A stretch of DNA of 64,000 nucleotides from Adenanthera pavonina (taxonomy: Eukaryota > Streptophyta > Magnoliopsida > Fabales > Fabaceae). Under the pieces are notes generated by a model, which did not search any database, was not told the DNA's origin, and worked only from the letters and a program-made list of their open reading frames with translations. Location: assembly GCA_026686845.1 (NCBI GenBank), contig JAIVEN010000012.1:25298501-25362500 (forward strand), in the 5' to 3' direction. Shown here in pieces: positions 34,711 to 48,600 of this stretch. Numbering within the stretch: position 1 is the stretch's first letter; each line of letters starts with the position of its first letter. Made by a program: the position numbers and the translations under genes.

Positions 34711-35929
34711 TAAGTTAGTGGCTGGATCACAGAATTACAGATTATCAATTCAATGAACCATTTGCACTTTCAGATTATTCATATTCAAAATAATACCAAA
34801 TCTTGTATATTTTCGAGCTGTTTATTGTGTTTCTGTGATTTATGCAATTATTTTGCCTAGGTTTGTTGGATGAAGTTATGGCATTCAATCTCCAACAATT
34901 CATTTAACTGAATATTTATATTAATTCAAATATGTCGTATATTCTGCGTATCTATTTGATTTTGATTTAATTTTAAAAAACACTCCTCATTTTCATGCAT
35001 CTTACATGTTCTTCTTGTGTTATAAAATTTGTAATATATTACTTATCTTTAAATTTTATTCGTTCCTCTTAAAATTGCCCCCTGCATTTTAATTCTTTAT
35101 AAACAAAATTAAATTAGAAATTGTTATCAACGCTGTTTGTGTTAATCTAATATCTTTTACAAATTACTCACTCCCTCATAAACACCTAGTTATTTATTGT
35201 GCAATTGTTATTGTTACTTTAACTTTTTTGTTCTCTTTTGTGAAATATTTTTGGATCAAATGTTTTTGAAGTTTAAACTCCTCTACAATGCACCACTGAA
35301 TTTTTGTATTTTTTCTTAAATTTAAATATTCTTGTACAATGCATGATAGAATTGTGAGGGTTATGCTAGTTATAAATTATATTTTAGCCCCAAATGTAAG
35401 TAGAGTTCATTTCTTTGGATTTGAATGGATATCAATGACTACTGGCAGCATCCCTCCAACCGTTAATTTCCCTAAGAAAATCATAACTTAAAAAAGTGAG
35501 CTTCCATAAGCAATGACTAGGTCTAAAGTGAGAATAGACGGGGCACTTTTTCTGGCATGCCATCATGCTCAGCATCACTTATTTCTCGCTCAATCTTTTA
35601 TTACCAATGGCAACACTGCTTGAATTGGAAAAATTGTTAAACGGACAAAAGATGAATCAAATTAAGCCAACTATAAATAAATATGTAATCTAATCAGACA
35701 TTTTTTAATGAGGCTTGTCATAGACGTAATTACATATGTATTCGTATTTGACTTAATTTATCTATCTTTTATAATCAAATTTGAACCTTTCAATTGAATT
35801 TACTGTCGATCAAGACCTACCATGCCATGATGAGTCTCATTAGTCACCATGTTTCGTCTAAGATCCTCCGGATCATGTTGATTCATCGTCTTCATCGGCT
35901 ACATGAGACTTTTTTACAGGTCCATGTAG
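34711..35929. other. Convergent intergenic spacer
   Basis: About 1.2 kb between the NAGLU stop and the stop of the opposite-strand polyamine oxidase gene. It must contain both 3' UTRs and polyadenylation regions. It is AT-rich, and I see no repeat boundaries or further genes. Confidence 0.6.
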
Positions 35930-38900
35930 TCATAATATGGCCTCTGGGAACCCAACCTTGCCTCTAAGGTATTGTTGCGTGGGAATATCGCATTTGTGGG
36001 TACTAGAAACTGTGTCTGGCTGTGATAAATTAGTTAGTGTCTCAGTACATGCCATAAAGGGTTCTAACAGTTGAGTTTGGCTCTCACTTTTTCTTTCCAT
36101 AGTCTCCTTCCTCATATCTTCTAGTAATGCTTTGCCGGTGTCGATACCTGTTCGACATTTAAGTTGCAAACATGCCACAAGTGAGATCTTGCAGTCCATA
36201 CTGCTGCAAGGGTTATTGTGTAATTAGCAATGCAAAACCTGAAATAAAACAACGAAATACGTACCTGCAAGGTAAGCACCATGGACATAACCATTAAATT
36301 TTTCACTTGTGTGCTCTCCAGTAAAGCAAATGCGATCCACTGGTGCCTGAACCATATCAATAGACGAATGAACCCAAAATGAAGGACAAATGTGGTTTTC
36401 CTAATTCTTGTTGGTCTCAGAATACAACAGATATTTAAATATATACATAGAGAACTGTACCTTTTTCTTAGCTGAAAAGCAGAGCCATATAAAACATATA
36501 AAGAACCAGAAAAATTCATAGTGCCTATAGTGGGGATGGTGTTATAGATGTGAAAACCGAAGTTTGAAAATATTTTATGGCTTCTCTAACACACACCATT
36601 CCCATTGTACCAAAAGCCTCATCCATACCAAAAGCCTCATTACTCATTCATTGACTCAAACTGGACAAGTAACACATAATGACTATAAGAGAACCGGAGG
36701 AAAAAAACCATCATTAGTAAACATCACACACAATGTTCAAACATTAAATAAAAAAATTAAATCATCAGATGGGAAATTAAAGTATGCCATTGCTTTCCTA
36801 CTTTTGCCTGGTACCTCACCTCTTTATTTTCAATTTTCTTATGGGACGATTTTTCTGGAATGAAACCAACGACACAAATATTTTATTAAATTCACAGTAT
36901 AATTACACTCATATCTTGTCATATTCCTCATGTCAAGCAACTTGTCACTTGGACCACAAGGAAGACAAACTGAGGGTTTGATTATTTAACCCTATGGCCA
37001 GCTGTAATTTCCTGGGGTGGTGGTCATCTCTAGTTTGTCTTTACATGCGCTTTAGAGCAGAATATAAAACAAGTATGACAGCATGCCACGACAGTTTTAG
37101 CAGAAATACATCCAGAAGCAACATTACCATGACAAGTAAAATATGTAAGTGAAAATGTAACATAGAAACAAACCTTAATATTATGGAAAAGTTGATTATT
37201 ATTAGAGACAATGGGATAATTGCTGTAGCTGCAACGCTGGAACCTGTTATTCCACCAGCGGGGAACAAGTATAGCAATGGCATCTGGTATGTCTGGTCCA
37301 AACATATCCCTGAGTACTTCCATAGCTTCTTTCAAGGTCTCTTCATCAGATTGGGCTTCCACACGTTTTGATTCCTCATTTGTAAGTGTCACCACCAAGA
37401 TATTAGAGCCAGGGTATGCGTTCTCCATGTTCTGCTTATCAGAGAAACAAGTCAGCAGACATCTTGAAAGGTTGTGGTGAGTAAACAAAGAGAGTAATAG
37501 ACAATCAACTGCGCAAAATTAGAGCAAAGTAGTCTGATCCCGCATCCAAATTGTGCATTCATCTGAAGTTCAAAAGTCAATGCATAAATATCGACATTAA
37601 TCGAAACAGATTAACTATACTGAAATGATATGATGCCTCGAAAGGTCAAAATTTTTGGGTCATCAGACAGATTCAGTTTTCTCCTATTAATATGCAATTT
37701 CATAATTTGAAATTTTTTATGACATATTATGTAGTATTCTACAGGAGTAAGAAACCAATGTTAGCTAGGAAACGCTATTAGTTCCCGTTACGAAACTCAA
37801 GTAACATGTAACTCAGAGATCAACATTACATTTTAGAGGTATATTGAACCATTTAACGGAAATGAAAATGATATATATCTGTCGTATACGGAAATAATAA
37901 GTTTAACTAAAGAGTTACAACCAAAGTATTTACAATTGTCTTCTTATAGAAGGTCAAAGTTACAACTTGAAATTAAAGAAACAGGTACCAAGCTATTTTT
38001 CCATACCAGACAAAAGAACTAATAATCAATTATTGCCTTTGGATTTAGTATGTTGAATTACAGGGTAAGAGGAATAAAAAAATATGGTAAAAGAAGCTTC
38101 GTGCAAACTTTAAACTCAATATTGCGTAGTTTAGTTTGAAATTACTCAAGGCTAGGAAATTAGAAAGTACGGAAGTTAATGAGATCCAATGAGCAAATTA
38201 CAATTTATACAAAGTTGAGTTCACAAAATAGAAGGATTATGTACCCCTTGCATTGAGTTCATCATTATAATTACATTTATTTAAAATTGAACTGGACTCT
38301 ACATATATATATATATATATATACATATCTTCGCACGCACATACTCGCTGGGGGATGGATCGAAAGAACAGCCAGAATTGTGCATATTGAAGGGCAAAAG
38401 CCTAAAGTAATATTTAAGCTGTATGGTTAAAATTCAACCTGAACTATTTTTTAATAGTAAATTGGCAAATTTCAGTAGAGTTTGTTCTTTCTTGGTGTTA
38501 AGAGAGCAGGCTTTTTGGCTACTTTGACACGAGAAACAAAATTTATATTCAATGGAAGAGATCACGCATATAATATAAAACAGAGAATGAAAATGATAAT
38601 ATAAAACAGAGGATGAAAATGGAGAGTTGGTTGAAAATTTCAAGCGCACCTGCCAAAATGTGTAGTAACCTCTCCGATCATGAGCATAGATGAAGAATTC
38701 CTTTTCGGGTCCACTTGGCCAAAACTTATACGGAAACTTGAGAAAGATTTTGGTGTACACCATCAGATCCAATTTCTCTATGGCTTCCGATTTCCACCTC
38801 TGCTTCATTATATTACTCATTTCGGTCATATTGAAACAGACAAATAGTGACTAATTAATACTACTTGCCAAAGGGAAAAAAATATATCAACTATTATTCA

Positions 38901-41900
38901 CATGGTAGAATATAATATTTGACGATCAGCTTAGCTTATGGGACAGACAAAAGTATCTCAATGACAACATCCTTTAAATTAAATATAGTTCATACTTGGT
39001 TAAGTTTTTAAGTGAAAACTCATCAACCGTTAGACTGATGATAATAAATTTATTGCGTGTGATTCAAGCATAGCAAACTCGGGAGACGTACCACATGCAT
39101 TTATTTATACAGGTTACGTAAAATCCATCCAACCAACATAAGTTAGCAAGGGTACCCTAATAATGCACTCATAATCCTATTCAGAGAAATTAATCCCGCT
39201 AAAATTTTTCTAAATAAATTAAACTTACAAGTTGATCAAATTCAACTCTGATGAATATTTAATAATATTTATTATTTTAATAAAATTTACTTTTACTATA
39301 TTTGTGTTCATTGTTTTTTAATGATTAACTTAACTTATTTATCTTTAAACGAGTAAAAATTTCTTAAAGTCTCTGCTAATTTTTTTCCACTACGTACTGC
39401 ACGGTTCTTCCGTCCACCTTATGGAATCTGACGATCATATCTGGAAATACTATTACAGCAAGTTTAGACCGACGAAGTTTCCTATGGTGTCCATTACAGA
39501 AACTCCCTATCTGCTACCCTTTAACCTTTTCAAATTTTATTCCAAATGCAGAACCCCACATATTTCATGACAGTAAATATAAATGAGTATATGATGCACC
39601 TATCGCTATTACCGACTACAAATGCAAGTTGGAACCCTCCTCCGACCACGTGGTGACCCAATCAATAGGACCACCAATAAATCATCACTGATGAGACTGC
39701 AGATGAGCAATACCGTGGATCATGCAACCCCCGGTTTATGCACATGAAGACACCTCAAAAATCTGTCTTCTACTAGCGTCATCAACCAGGGAGCTCAATT
39801 TAATTAATATATATAAATATAAGACTTGCTATCCCTATATTTTGACTTTCTCAACCAATGATATTTGAGACTGTGATCCCGCCATAAATATCATACCAAA
39901 ATAGAATCGGTCAAAACAAAACCCTTGTGAGAAATACCACCTTGTTGGTACGTCTTAAAATGGCTAGATTCTTGACGGGGAGGGGGTTTTGATAGGGAGA
40001 GCTTCAAAGCTTTGAAGTCCAGTATATCTTAGCTATTAAATTTAACATTTATTTATATATAATAATACATTATTAAGTTTAACACAAGTTTTAAAACATT
40101 GACAATTAAAAATTCAAGCACTCCCTAAAAATGGTATGTGAATTTTATACAATTCTATTTTTGCGTCATTTTTATTGAATACATAATTATATTAATATAG
40201 AATATCTAGAAATGAGAAGTTTGGCACCAATAATAAGAATAATTTTGTAGAGATTTCTGTTTTATATGGTTGAATTGGGTAGAGTTTTTCCCCCTTTTGC
40301 CAGAGTTGAAATAGGCAGAGTTGTGTTGTGTGTGTAGTACTTCCAAATAAGACATACTAATTTGTAATCGAAGCATTTTTGTATAAGGATTATTTATGTC
40401 TACTTGTCCCCAAAAAGACGTGAAAGGGAGAGGCAAGCAAATAAATAAAGAGGAGACATACGGGCAAGGGTGGATGAAACGCAATGAGATCGCTCTGGAG
40501 AACGCCGATGCTGACAGAGAGAATCAGGTAATCTGCTTCATAAATGCAACCATCCTCCGTTAACACCGTAACGCCACTTCTCGAATGATGTAATTCCCGA
40601 ACGACCTGTACGAAACCATGTAAAAATTATCAACACTACAGTACTTCAAAATATTCCCAATAAATTGAATTTAATAATAATAATAATAGACCACCACCAC
40701 GACGAGATTTCGAAAAGTGAAGTTTAGGAAATGAATTCGGGAAGGATTCATTACAGAGGAATTTGAACAGACTTTTAATATCATGTTTTGGTAAAAAAAG
40801 AAAATGGGTTTCAACAAGATTAAAAAAAACAGAGAGAGAGAAAGAAAATTTATGTTAATATACTTAGTTTTTAATTAAAAAATATTATTAATTATCAAAA
40901 ATATTAAAATTTTATAATTAGTTACTAAATATGTTATGGTAAATGTTTTCTCATTTTCTTTCTTTAAAACCATTTTCCTTCTCCCAAATATCACATAAGA
41001 TCCATACAACAGTATCTGTCTCTATGTCCATACGTTTCTGATCTTTGAACAAGTGAGGTAAGCATAATAAATGGAGATGCTGACAAGACTGCCTCCCCTC
41101 ATGTTACCGGATATGAAATGACTTGGGTCACTTGACACCAAGTTATTGCTATTGGGTCAATTCAAACAGTGTTCATGGTAACAAATTTAAACTGGGACTA
41201 TGGGGCCTACTAATTTATGAAGGTTTTAAAAGATGGTACTAGAGCTCATTTAGTTATTTGCCGAACAAATTAGCCTGGATCATGGGTGTGGGGTCCCCTG
41301 AAGGGTTCGGCCTGGGAAGAACATATATAAATGTCTCTCATGAGAAGCAAAGATAAGGCACCCAAAAATGCTAACTTCTCAGTTCTCCCCCTCTCAAAAA
41401 GAAAAGGTGAATGTAGTAATAGTAATAATAATATAATAATAAAAATATAAATGAAATGTGTAAATGTTGAGAAGTTGCACTTAAAAAAAAAAAGAAAAAT
41501 TGATGGCCGAACTCTTGAAAATTCCTATGCGAAATTTTATCTGGATGAAAAGTGAAACTTTCAAATGCGGATAGCCAATTTTACATGTGTATAATAACGT
41601 ATTGTATTATATTTATTACACATGACTAAACAAGTAAAATATTTCTTATTTCATAATCTATTAATATAGATATTTAGTCTATTTATCTTTATCAAAAGCC
41701 TCTTTTTGGGTTTTATTTACCTCTCTATAAAATCTTTTTTTTTTATTTTTTGACTAGAATTCTGTCATATGTTTGATATAGTGATATCTTTCAAACTATT
41801 CTATTATTTTTCAAAAAATAATTTTATCAAACAAACTTTTAAACGATTTGTCCCAGTATTGCTTGACAATTGCTTGTTTAATTCTTAATCAAAATATGCG

Positions 41901-44428
41901 TAATATATACTTGGATTGCTAGAGAAAAGAAATGCAAAATAAAATCTTAGAACTATCCCTTTTTTTCTATAAAAAGCAAAAAGATCTTTTTTCTTTTTTT
42001 TTTTTAATGAGCACTAAGGGTATACCGTAAATATCCATCACCTACAAATATATAAAAAATTAACTGTGGCGAATATATCTATTACAGAATATATTTTTCA
42101 TTTTAGTTACTATTTGGAAGTTAAAAATAGTTTAAAAAAAAACTTGAAAAGTGTGAGTTGAGACCATAGCGAGAGTGTGAGAAACATCGCAAATATAATA
42201 ACAAAAGTGGATCACCTTTGAAAAGTCATTATCTGTAAACTGTTGAGAGGTGGGGCAATCGAACAGTAACCAAATAACAAAAAGAAATCAGTGCAAACGC
42301 ATGCAACCAAACTTAAGATCATCATTATATTTCCCCGATGGCGTATTATCAATCTAATTCCGTTTCCCCTACATGAATGTGGATGTGGCAACTATTGAGA
42401 TTTGAGAATTAACACTATCCTGTGGCTCCGTACTGGACGCGTCGAGTAAGCTGGGAAGCTTGCAGTTCTTTCATAAAGACAATTTTATGGTATCATCTAT
42501 GGAATGTGCTCCTTTTTATGCACTAAATTTTGTTCATTGAATTAATAATAAAAGATCATTTCAATATTAGTAATTAGTTTAGTACACAAAATTTTGCCAC
42601 ATATACATAATTAATAACACATGCCACAAATAGCACTATTTGCCTTCGTAAAGAAAATTTGAGGAGAGAGAGCTGAGTACAGAACACTACCTTGTTAAGT
42701 TGGAGACGATCGTCCAAGATTTTACCCTCCGAAGTATGGAGAAAATCTTCGGCCAATTTGTATAGCAAATACTCAAATCCTCTCTCATCTGCAACTAAAA
42801 ATTCTCTCTCCCCGAAGTCTACGAATGTAGATATCGGCTCCACCTCTACATTCAAATTTTCATTTTACTCTGTAAGTTTCTAAATCTAGAAGAGAAAAAA
42901 TGCGAATTGAAACAGGGGAGGGACAAGGAGAGGAAACATGGCTATTTCTAAGAGGCGCGTTTTGCTTTTAAAAGAAATTAAAAAGTAAAGAACAAAATAT
43001 TCTATATTAAAAATTATTTATTTTATTTAATTAATTATTTACCAAGATAGTAATGTCCAAATATACTCACTTTTTCTAAAAAAATCTGAATTCATTCTCT
43101 ATAAAATCATTCCAAATATTATTATTTTAAGAAAATCCGCTGAGCTGGATATGACTATGCTTTTCCTTTTTATTTCATGAAAAAAGCAACAGTGATTTTT
43201 GGACGAAAAGAAAAGGAACAGTGATGAAAATTCAGTAATAAGTTGTGATGTGAACTTACCTGCCATTTCAAAATCATGGAGGATGAAATCAATGGCTAGC
43301 TCTATGGGCGTCTTCGGTATCCTAACAAGGAGCCAGAAAGTGATAGGAAAACATAACAATCAAAAACTTGAAAATGAAAAAATAAATAGCTCCATGATGA
43401 CATCACACGCCGATTTCACTGATTTTGCGGCTGAAAATAACGAACTTACGAAGAACCGGTGGGAGGTTCATCGCCACCAAGTTCCTGATTCCTCAAACTT
43501 TGAATTGCCGAGTCCACCGCCCTTTTGTACGAGTCAGCAGCGATTCCGCTCGGAATGATCTTCCCACTGCAACTCGCTATGGCAAACTCAGATTAAATTC
43601 ACCAAAAGAATAATTTAGGCCAAAACACCAAATAGCAATAGAAAATATATATTTCAAGTGAATACATAAATTAGTAATTGTTAAATTAATAAATATATAG
43701 TTTTCTAGAGAAAAAAATATTTACTCAAATACTATATCTTAACCGAAGCGACGCTGGTGCTCAAATTCGCCACCGAACGTAGCAATCGTTCTCGAAGTAA
43801 GCGTGGAGCCACCGAAGCGTATGAGGCGTAACAAACAATCCGACATGACGCTGCCAAATTGCTCCACCGCGCAATGCGTGCTCAATTTGCCTATCGCCAC
43901 GACGAATGATAGACAAAAACCCGCACGACAGTGGCATATTGTTCCGCCTCCACCACCGATGGAAAACGGTATAAAATCAGAAAATAGAAAGACATGTTTC
44001 AGAGACCTGCGATCATAGATGTTGTAGCGCGCATTGCTATAGTCAGAGAAGAAGGTTCGGAGGCCTAATTTGGAGGCGAGTTCCCAAACAGGATTCGACT
44101 CCCTGCCTCCGACTCCGGCAATCCAACCGGCCCCAAGCTCAGCCGACAATCCTGCGAAATTTTCCTTTCGGATCCTACCGCCAATACGGTCGGAAGCCTC
44201 CAAGATCACCAGGTCCTTTATGCCATTCTCGGCCAAGACCTTCGCCGCAGTGATACCTTAATTTTTACGCAAAATGAAAAAACCAAAAAAAATCAGAATT
44301 ACGTGATGAGAGCTTCGCAGAAGTACATATTCAGATATGAATAGAATCAAAGAACTATTGGTGTGGCAGTACTCACCGGAGACACCGGCTCCGACGATTA
44401 TGACGGAGGAGCGAGAGTGACAATCCAT
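35930..44428 (-). CDS. PAO1: Polyamine oxidase, PAO1-type flavin amine oxidase
   Basis: Exons on the minus strand, in coding order: 44428-44377, 44256-44007, 43566-43450, 43321-43260, 42845-42691, 40605-40462, 38799-38650, 37431-37174, 36346-36265, 36147-35930. They total 496 codons including the stop, with GT-AG introns throughout. The enzyme uses FAD and O2 to oxidise spermine-type polyamines, releasing H2O2. Near the N-terminus is the dinucleotide fold VIIVGAGVSGITAAKVLAEN (GxGxxG), then LVILEASDRIGGRIR and ELGAGWIAGVGG. The substrate and flavin regions include MVYTKIFLKFPYKFWP and PRWWNNRFQRCSYSNYP. The C-terminal FAD motif is FTGEHTSEKFNGYVHGAYLA. There is no signal peptide and no terminal SRL-type peroxisomal signal, so a cytosolic location as in AtPAO1 is inferred. 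The last exon is a diverged tail, making the protein about 20 residues longer than AtPAO1 as I recall it. Confidence 0.95.
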
Positions 44429-44547
44429 AAAGGTAAGGAAGTGAGGCAGAGAGAGAGAGCGAGAGATTTGACAATATCTATATATTAGAGAGGATCTTAG
44501 AGAATGCGAATATCTTGGCAGTATAAGCAGAACTAGCGGGAGTAAGT

Positions 44548-44555
44548 TTATATAG
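44548..44555 (-). promoter_or_regulatory. TATA box of the polyamine oxidase gene
   Basis: TATATAAA on the minus strand, about 120 bases upstream of the start codon. A second AT-rich TATATAG-like site lies at about 44478-44487. Between them and the ATG is a CT-rich leader (GA repeat on the plus strand at 44448-44466), common in plant 5' UTRs. Which TATA site is used cannot be decided from sequence. Confidence 0.5.
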
Positions 44556-44979
44556 TTTCTTCAGGCCTAGAAAAATGTTCAAACCCGTTTTTTTTCAGTT
44601 GAATTAGTCAAGAGGACTTCTTTTTGGGCCAAACTCGTGAAGGGGATTAATCTCACTCATGAGTAATTAAGTGTTGATCAAGTACAAGGTACTCAAATCT
44701 CTTTAAAATCATAAGTTTGAATTTTGAGAATAAAAAATCATGTTGGAAGAAGTTAGAAGTCGTGTTCAAAGATAAAATAGGATTGCTATCCCTCTAGTTC
44801 TATACGTAATCTTCATTGTATAAAGAAAAAATCATATTGAAAAAATTATTTCTAGTTGAATCCACAGTGCTCAAATTTAACATGATAGTAACAGATAAAG
44901 AGATAGTTGTAAAAAGATTGAAATGAAATTTAAGTAAATTATATATAACTAATTTCACCAATAAATGATGTATATAATA

Positions 44980-45615
44980 CTCCCTATGTATTATGAGTCA
45001 TTCTCCTGATTGATACAAATTAAGAAAATTAGTTAAAAGAAGTTTTTGTTATTAAATTTGTCAAAAGTTACATCCATCTTCTGAAATTACTTTTAATTAA
45101 ATATAATAACTATTTCTAATTCATCTTAACTAAATGCAAATAAATAAAGGAATTTGTGGAAAAAGTATTAGGGCCTGTTTGATAATGTTTTCTGTTTTAT
45201 TGTCCTGGAAACAGTTTTATAAAACTATTATTGAGAATAAGTTTTGAAAACAAGAAAACAAAAAAAATTGTTTGAATAATTGTTCTCAAAATCATAAATA
45301 ATAAGTGATAGATGAGTTATTCAAAATTTATAACTTTACCATTAATGAGGTTAATGTTTCTCATATTTCCTTGTGTTTTCCAGAACAAAAACTACAAAAT
45401 ACCTTTAAGGTGTTTTGAGTTTTCTGTTCTTTTATTTTTCTGTTTTCTAGTTTACCAAATAAGTTTTCTGAGGTTTTTTGTTTTCGAAAACAGAAAAACT
45501 ATTTTTAGAAATAGAATCAAATAGACTCTTAAATATTCTAACTACTTTACAATGTGACTTATATTTAGAAATATAAAAACTTTCTAAAATGTAACTTATA
45601 ATAAAAAATAGAGAG
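44980..45615. mobile_element. Stowaway-like MITE interrupted by a Tourist MITE
   Basis: The left end, after a TA, reads CTCCCTATGTATTATGAGTC. The right end is AATAAAAAATAGAGAG at about 45600-45615. Interior text (TTATTAAATTTGTCAAAAG; GTGACTTATATTTAGAAAT) resembles other Stowaway remnants in the window. The element is split at 45168-45531 by the Tourist insertion. Confidence 0.6.
45171..45528. mobile_element. Tourist (PIF/Harbinger-type) MITE
   Basis: TTA at 45168-45170 and TTA at 45529-45531 flank the element. Termini are GGGCCTGTTTGATAATGTTT at the left and ATCAAATAGACTC at the right, which are inverted complements with mismatches. Subterminal text TTTTCTGTTTT and GAAAACAGAAAAA is also inverted. 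The 358-base length and TTA target site fit Tourist MITEs. Confidence 0.75.
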
Positions 45616-48600
45616 ATTATATAACCAACGAAAACATTAATTGCCAATCTCATTGTAACGTAAGAATGAAATATTTTGAAGAAAACAATCTTCTTGGTGG
45701 CAAAAAACAAGAAGAAAAATCTTATGCATTGAACCAAATAAATCTAGTAGTTATAGATGTTTTGGAACTTGTTTTATTATTTGAATTTGAATTTGAATTT
45801 TGAATTTAAAATTTTGATCAAATTAATATATGCTTCCATCAAAAGATGTCTGAGTTATTATTAATCTAATCTAATTTATAAAACAATGCTAAATGCTAAA
45901 GATCACCTGTACATCGTGCATGGTTTAAAAAATTATAAAATTACGAAAATAATCAACTTGCAATGAATTAATCGGAATTTCTAAATGTCCCATCCCAAAA
46001 AAATTATAAGAATTTTATGAGATTGATACAACCACCAGGAATTATTAAACTCATATGTTTTTTATTTGAAAGAGATTCATTGTGTCTTTTTCAAAACGTT
46101 GATTTTGCATGATGTTTGATAAAGGACGCACAAGACAACATCAACGAAATCGTTGTTGTTGCACACAAGATTGCTTACAAAAAAATGTAGCTTGACAAGA
46201 TATGTCATTGATTCATCTCTATTAAATGTTGGGAATACTTTGGTTAAAAATATATAAACTCCTTCATGTCAAACAACACAAGCTTAGTCATGTAGTTTTA
46301 TTTTCAACATTTGTAAGGTTCAAATATATTTTAATCAAGTGGTCAGGGTGGAACGGGGGGTTAGTAGATATTCAAGATTAAAATCTTTCTTATGGAAAAA
46401 AATATATACATTTTGTTCTCCTTAATGTTATGAATATTTTAATTTGACTTTTTTCATTTAAATTTATTTGACATTGGATCATATTTTCAGGTTGTAACGT
46501 AATACACTTTTTAATTAAGTGGGATCTTAAGGAATCAGTCGTATTATTTATAGCTTGCAAATTGTGCATTTTACCATAATTATATATTTTATATTGAAAT
46601 TCACATTGCTCATAAATTATTAAGAATTTCTTATTTTTAATATATAAATGAAACACATTTGCTAGTTTTGAGTTTGATACCATACATCAATCTATTTTCT
46701 TCTCATTTCCTTTTAGTTTTTTTAATTTTGACATATTTTTAATTAATATCAATTTCAATATTAGTATCATGCATTAATATAAAATACAAAGTTTATAACA
46801 AACAATATTATTCATAATTTATGGATATTGAAAGCTTTTCTCATATTTCGTGGAATGTACCTAAAAATATATCTAATACTCTAATTTTAACCCCAAAAAA
46901 AAAACAATGAGCAAGATGCACAATCTCCAAAGATTTAAGGAATTTCAAATTATTTAAAGAAAATTTTTTAATAGGATGAGATTATATCTAGGTTTCATAT
47001 CACTCATATGTACAATATTAATTATTTTGGATATGCCTTATCATCTCTCCAGATGACTTTTTATGTGCAAAAGGTTTCATCATCACTATTTTATCAGCTT
47101 TATTCATAATGACAAAAATTTGATTTGCGAACGTACGGGAGAACATCAACTTTGATTAACTATTCTGACTAATAACACAAAAGATAAATCAAATAAAATA
47201 AAAGTATGTGACTGTTATCAATATGTAAATCATGTGATATAAATCTGGTTATTAATATTTAAATCATATAATTAGCAAGTTTTTTACTATAGTTGATAGT
47301 TGATACGGAAGCCTATTTTAATTATATATTTAAATATGGAAGGTAGTCCTAAAGTGTGCCATTATTGTTTAAAACGACTCATCACCAACTGAATAGATGT
47401 TATAGACTTTTATTAGCCAATACCAATTTTTTATATCACTAATTGTATGTCTTTTCCCCCCCTATTCATGTATAATTTTGAAATTGTCTAAAAAAATTAT
47501 ATTATGAGATAATTCTGTAGAAAAAAAATTAAGTTACATGATATTTATGAGTGAGTCTTATGAAAATTTATCCTATATATTTCTTTTTCCTTTTAACAAA
47601 TATTCAATTTCTCGGATAAGAAAAGTTTAACTTTGCATGCATGAATCAATTCGACCAAAATTTACTCTCTGTCCAATCTTCCTTTTAGATCATCCATCTT
47701 CACTGATATTGTTTGCACTTAGAATTCTAATCATCAATGTACAGTCAATTTCCATTCAATCTGTTATTAGGAGGTCATGTCAAAGTCTTTTAAATGTTTC
47801 CATCCTCTCTACAGTATCATAAATTTAAGTGAAATGACATTATTTAAAAAAAGATTTTTCAATAAGAATTGTTTCTACCTCATAACTTCTCTCTCCTTGT
47901 TTGGTTTACCTTTGTAAAACAAAAAACTCTGATTTTTAATTAGGGTTTTCTTAGAAGAAACACTTAATAAAATATAAATTGCTTTTTAAAAAATTGAAAA
48001 ATGAGTTAAATTATAATTTTGGAAAATGAAGAAAATAGTTACTTTTCTTTTTTCAAAATTATAATTTTGGAAAAAGAGAGGATATTGATTTTATGTTATA
48101 TATCTAAAAGTACTTTAACTCTTAGTCAAACTATGATTTTATAAAAAAAAATCTAAAAATAACAACTTACAACAAACTTATTTTTATTAAATTTTATTTA
48201 TTTTAACTTATTTTTATAAAATTGAAAATCAAACGGGCCTCCGTCAACTTAACAATACTTCAATGAACCCATATCTAAAACATTTATAATTTATTTACCA
48301 AAAACATTTATAATTTATAATTATTTTAGTTTACTTTTTTATTTTATAATAATAATAACAACAACAACTAATCTTACCAACTCAAGTTAGCATAAGAAAT
48401 AGGAACTTTCATTATTTAAGCAACTAGTTTATAGTTTAATTTTCAATTTTTGTATATGGAGTAAATCTAATTGAAAAATATCTATCTTTTGTCGTAAGTT
48501 AAGATTAGTTATGTAAACACTTCAATATTAGAATATTTAGATTAAAAAAATTTTAAAATTGAAATTATTTTTAAAGATTATTTTTCATTGAGTTTTGAAT

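Noticed and set aside
36148..36519. Minus-strand open frame extending past the PAO exons
   Set aside because: It crosses the exon 9-10 region in the wrong frame or reads intron sequence; the spliced model explains the conserved text.
43803..44261. Plus-strand open frames opposite the polyamine oxidase exons
   Set aside because: They are complementary to the FAD-binding exon and its intron; no recognisable protein.
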